From contig MWSW01000012.1 in the NCBI GenBank assembly GCA_002050165.1, forward strand, positions 1 through 64,000: DNA of 64,000 nucleotides. The letters run 5' to 3'. This DNA is from Candidatus Tepidiaquacellales bacterium OLB4/UTCHB1. Its GTDB lineage: Bacteria > Bacteroidota > Ignavibacteria > Tepidaquicellales > Tepidaquicellaceae. The position numbers and the translations under genes were made by a program. A model generated the notes under the pieces. The model made no database searches. It was not told the origin of the DNA and was given only the letters and a program-made list of their open reading frames with translations. Of this stretch, positions 63,070-64,000 are shown one piece after another; the first letter of the stretch is position 1; each line of letters starts with the position of its first letter.

Positions 63070-64000
63070 ATTTTACCTAAGATTGTTTTTTTTATTGCCC
63101 CGGTCGCCGATGGAATATTGTTTTTTACACCTTTTAAAGTCTGATATGCCAAAAGCCCGAATAGAACCGCTTCTTTATTTTCAGCGGTAACATTTCCGGG
63201 GAAATCACATACAAATTTTGCATCAGAAAATTCCTTACCTAACCTGTCAATTAAATAATTATTGTTAGCTCCGCCACCACTTATTAGAAACTCAAATTCA
63301 TTTGTATCTTTCAAAACGTAACTTACACCATTCGTAATCCCGTAAACAGTGTATTCAGATACAGTTGCAATTATATCAACGGGAGTAATATTATTATCGT
63401 ACGAAAAATTTAAAATCTGTTCAACAAACTCTTTACCATACAACTCCCTACCGGTAGATTTCGGCGGCGGTTGATTAATGAAATCATCTAATGATTTTAT
63501 GTATTCAAATAAAATTTCTGACACTTTACCTTTGGAAGCGATTTCGCCGTTTTGATCGAATTCAAGATTGAAAAGTGCTTCGGAAACAGAATCAATTATC
63601 ATATTTCCCGGTCCACAATCGAAGGCAATAACATCTTCTACTTCGCAATCTTTTTTAAGGTATGTTAGATTTGCTATTCCACCGATATTAAGCAAAACTC
63701 TTGGATTTTCAGATTTGAATAGTATATAATCGAGATACGGAACGAGTGGCGCACCATGTCCGCCAATTGCAATATCCGCAGTTCTGAAATCTGCTACTGT
63801 ATCAATTCCCGTCTTCTTTGCAATCAGACAAGGCTCTCCTATTTGTAAGGTTGATCTTCCGTTATAATTTAGGAAATTTTCTATAGTTGGGATGTGGTGT
63901 ATAGTCTGACCGTGTGATCCGATACAATATATATCAGATGCGTCAATGTTGTAATTATGTAAAAAACTCAAGATACAGTCACTAAATAAATTACCGACAG
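63054..64000 (-). CDS. anmK: Anhydro-N-acetylmuramic acid kinase, 5' end outside the window
   Basis: The frame is open to the right edge. About 315 residues are visible and the N-terminal ~70 (with the SGTSxDGxD phosphate loop) are missing, so an internal TTG at 63971 is not the real start. Family motifs are clear: IGSHGQTIHH, DFRTADIAIGGHGAPLVP, LLNIGGIANLTYL, DCGPGNMIID and LISGGGANN. AnmK converts anhydroMurNAc from lytic transglycosylases to MurNAc-6-phosphate for wall recycling, which fits RlpA elsewhere in the window. Confidence 0.92.
   Translation of the reverse strand, partial: VGNLFSDCILSFLHNYNIDASDIYCIGSHGQTIHHIPTIENFLNYNGRSTLQIGEPCLIAKKTGIDTVADFRTADIAIGGHGAPLVPYLDYILFKSENPRVLLNIGGIANLTYLKKDCEVEDVIAFDCGPGNMIIDSVSEALFNLEFDQNGEIASKGKVSEILFEYIKSLDDFINQPPPKSTGRELYGKEFVEQILNFSYDNNITPVDIIATVSEYTVYGITNGVSYVLKDTNEFEFLISGGGANNNYLIDRLGKEFSDAKFVCDFPGNVTAENKEAVLFGLLAYQTLKGVKNNIPSATGAIKKTILGKICPAN

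Overview
The window is an AT-rich chromosomal segment that most resembles the Ignavibacteria (Ignavibacteriota, within the Bacteroidota/Chlorobiota group). Three secreted beta-propeller proteins end in type IX secretion (T9SS) sorting domains, two of them with the N(F/Y)PNPFNP motif common in Ignavibacteria. Several genes have Bacteroidota-type promoters (TTG or TTTG, 19-20 bases, TAnnTTTG). The Ca2+-ATPase carries a membrane insertion that I recall from Bacteroidetes enzymes, and tiny basic ribosome-associated-type proteins are present. Many genes start with TTG or GTG. I found no tRNA, rRNA, CRISPR array, insertion sequence or prophage.

Layout. 0-7 kb: a T9SS cargo protein, then a run with a sodium symporter, ftsX, a single-cysteine peroxiredoxin and an acetyltransferase. 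7-16.5 kb: cell-envelope and housekeeping genes (rlpA, amidase, yajQ, TPR lipoprotein-sppA-HU-small basic protein, an RRM protein, a T9SS cargo protein, rsmI-gltX). 16.5-25 kb: a looser region with long intergenic stretches and decaying genes. It holds a divergent DprA-like protein, CorA, a broken DUF1697 gene, an SMR pump, three lipoproteins (one with a caspase/CHAT-like His-Cys core) and an open frame interrupted by a TAG stop. 25-42 kb: mostly single genes separated by long spacers, rich in membrane transport (TerC family, urea transporter, Ca2+-ATPase, Kup), together with a PPP-type phosphatase, an FMN-GOGAT-like enzyme, a group II PLP decarboxylase, a third T9SS protein and a UbiA-like protein. 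42-58 kb: compact operons (rlmB-DUF3298; a GAFTGA-less NtrC-type regulator; TPR-yqeY-cvpA-mutS2; ygfZ-fbaB-small basic protein; EamA-CDF-MocA-phosphoesterase-CCA enzyme). 58-64 kb: small membrane proteins, a MerC protein behind a repeated operator-like element, and a minus-strand run of anmK (running off the window), SDR, epimerase and aldehyde dehydrogenase.

How genes may work together. RlpA (lytic transglycosylase), the AmiC-type amidase and AnmK belong to peptidoglycan cleavage and recycling. FtsX belongs to division control. GltX, RsmI, RlmB, the CCA enzyme, YqeY, YgfZ and the small basic proteins serve translation. I see no complete canonical defence or secretion system. The most unusual items are the secreted His-Cys lipoprotein, the response regulator lacking GAFTGA, the CDF transporter with three tandem C-terminal domains, the operator array before merC and a bistable hairpin after kup.
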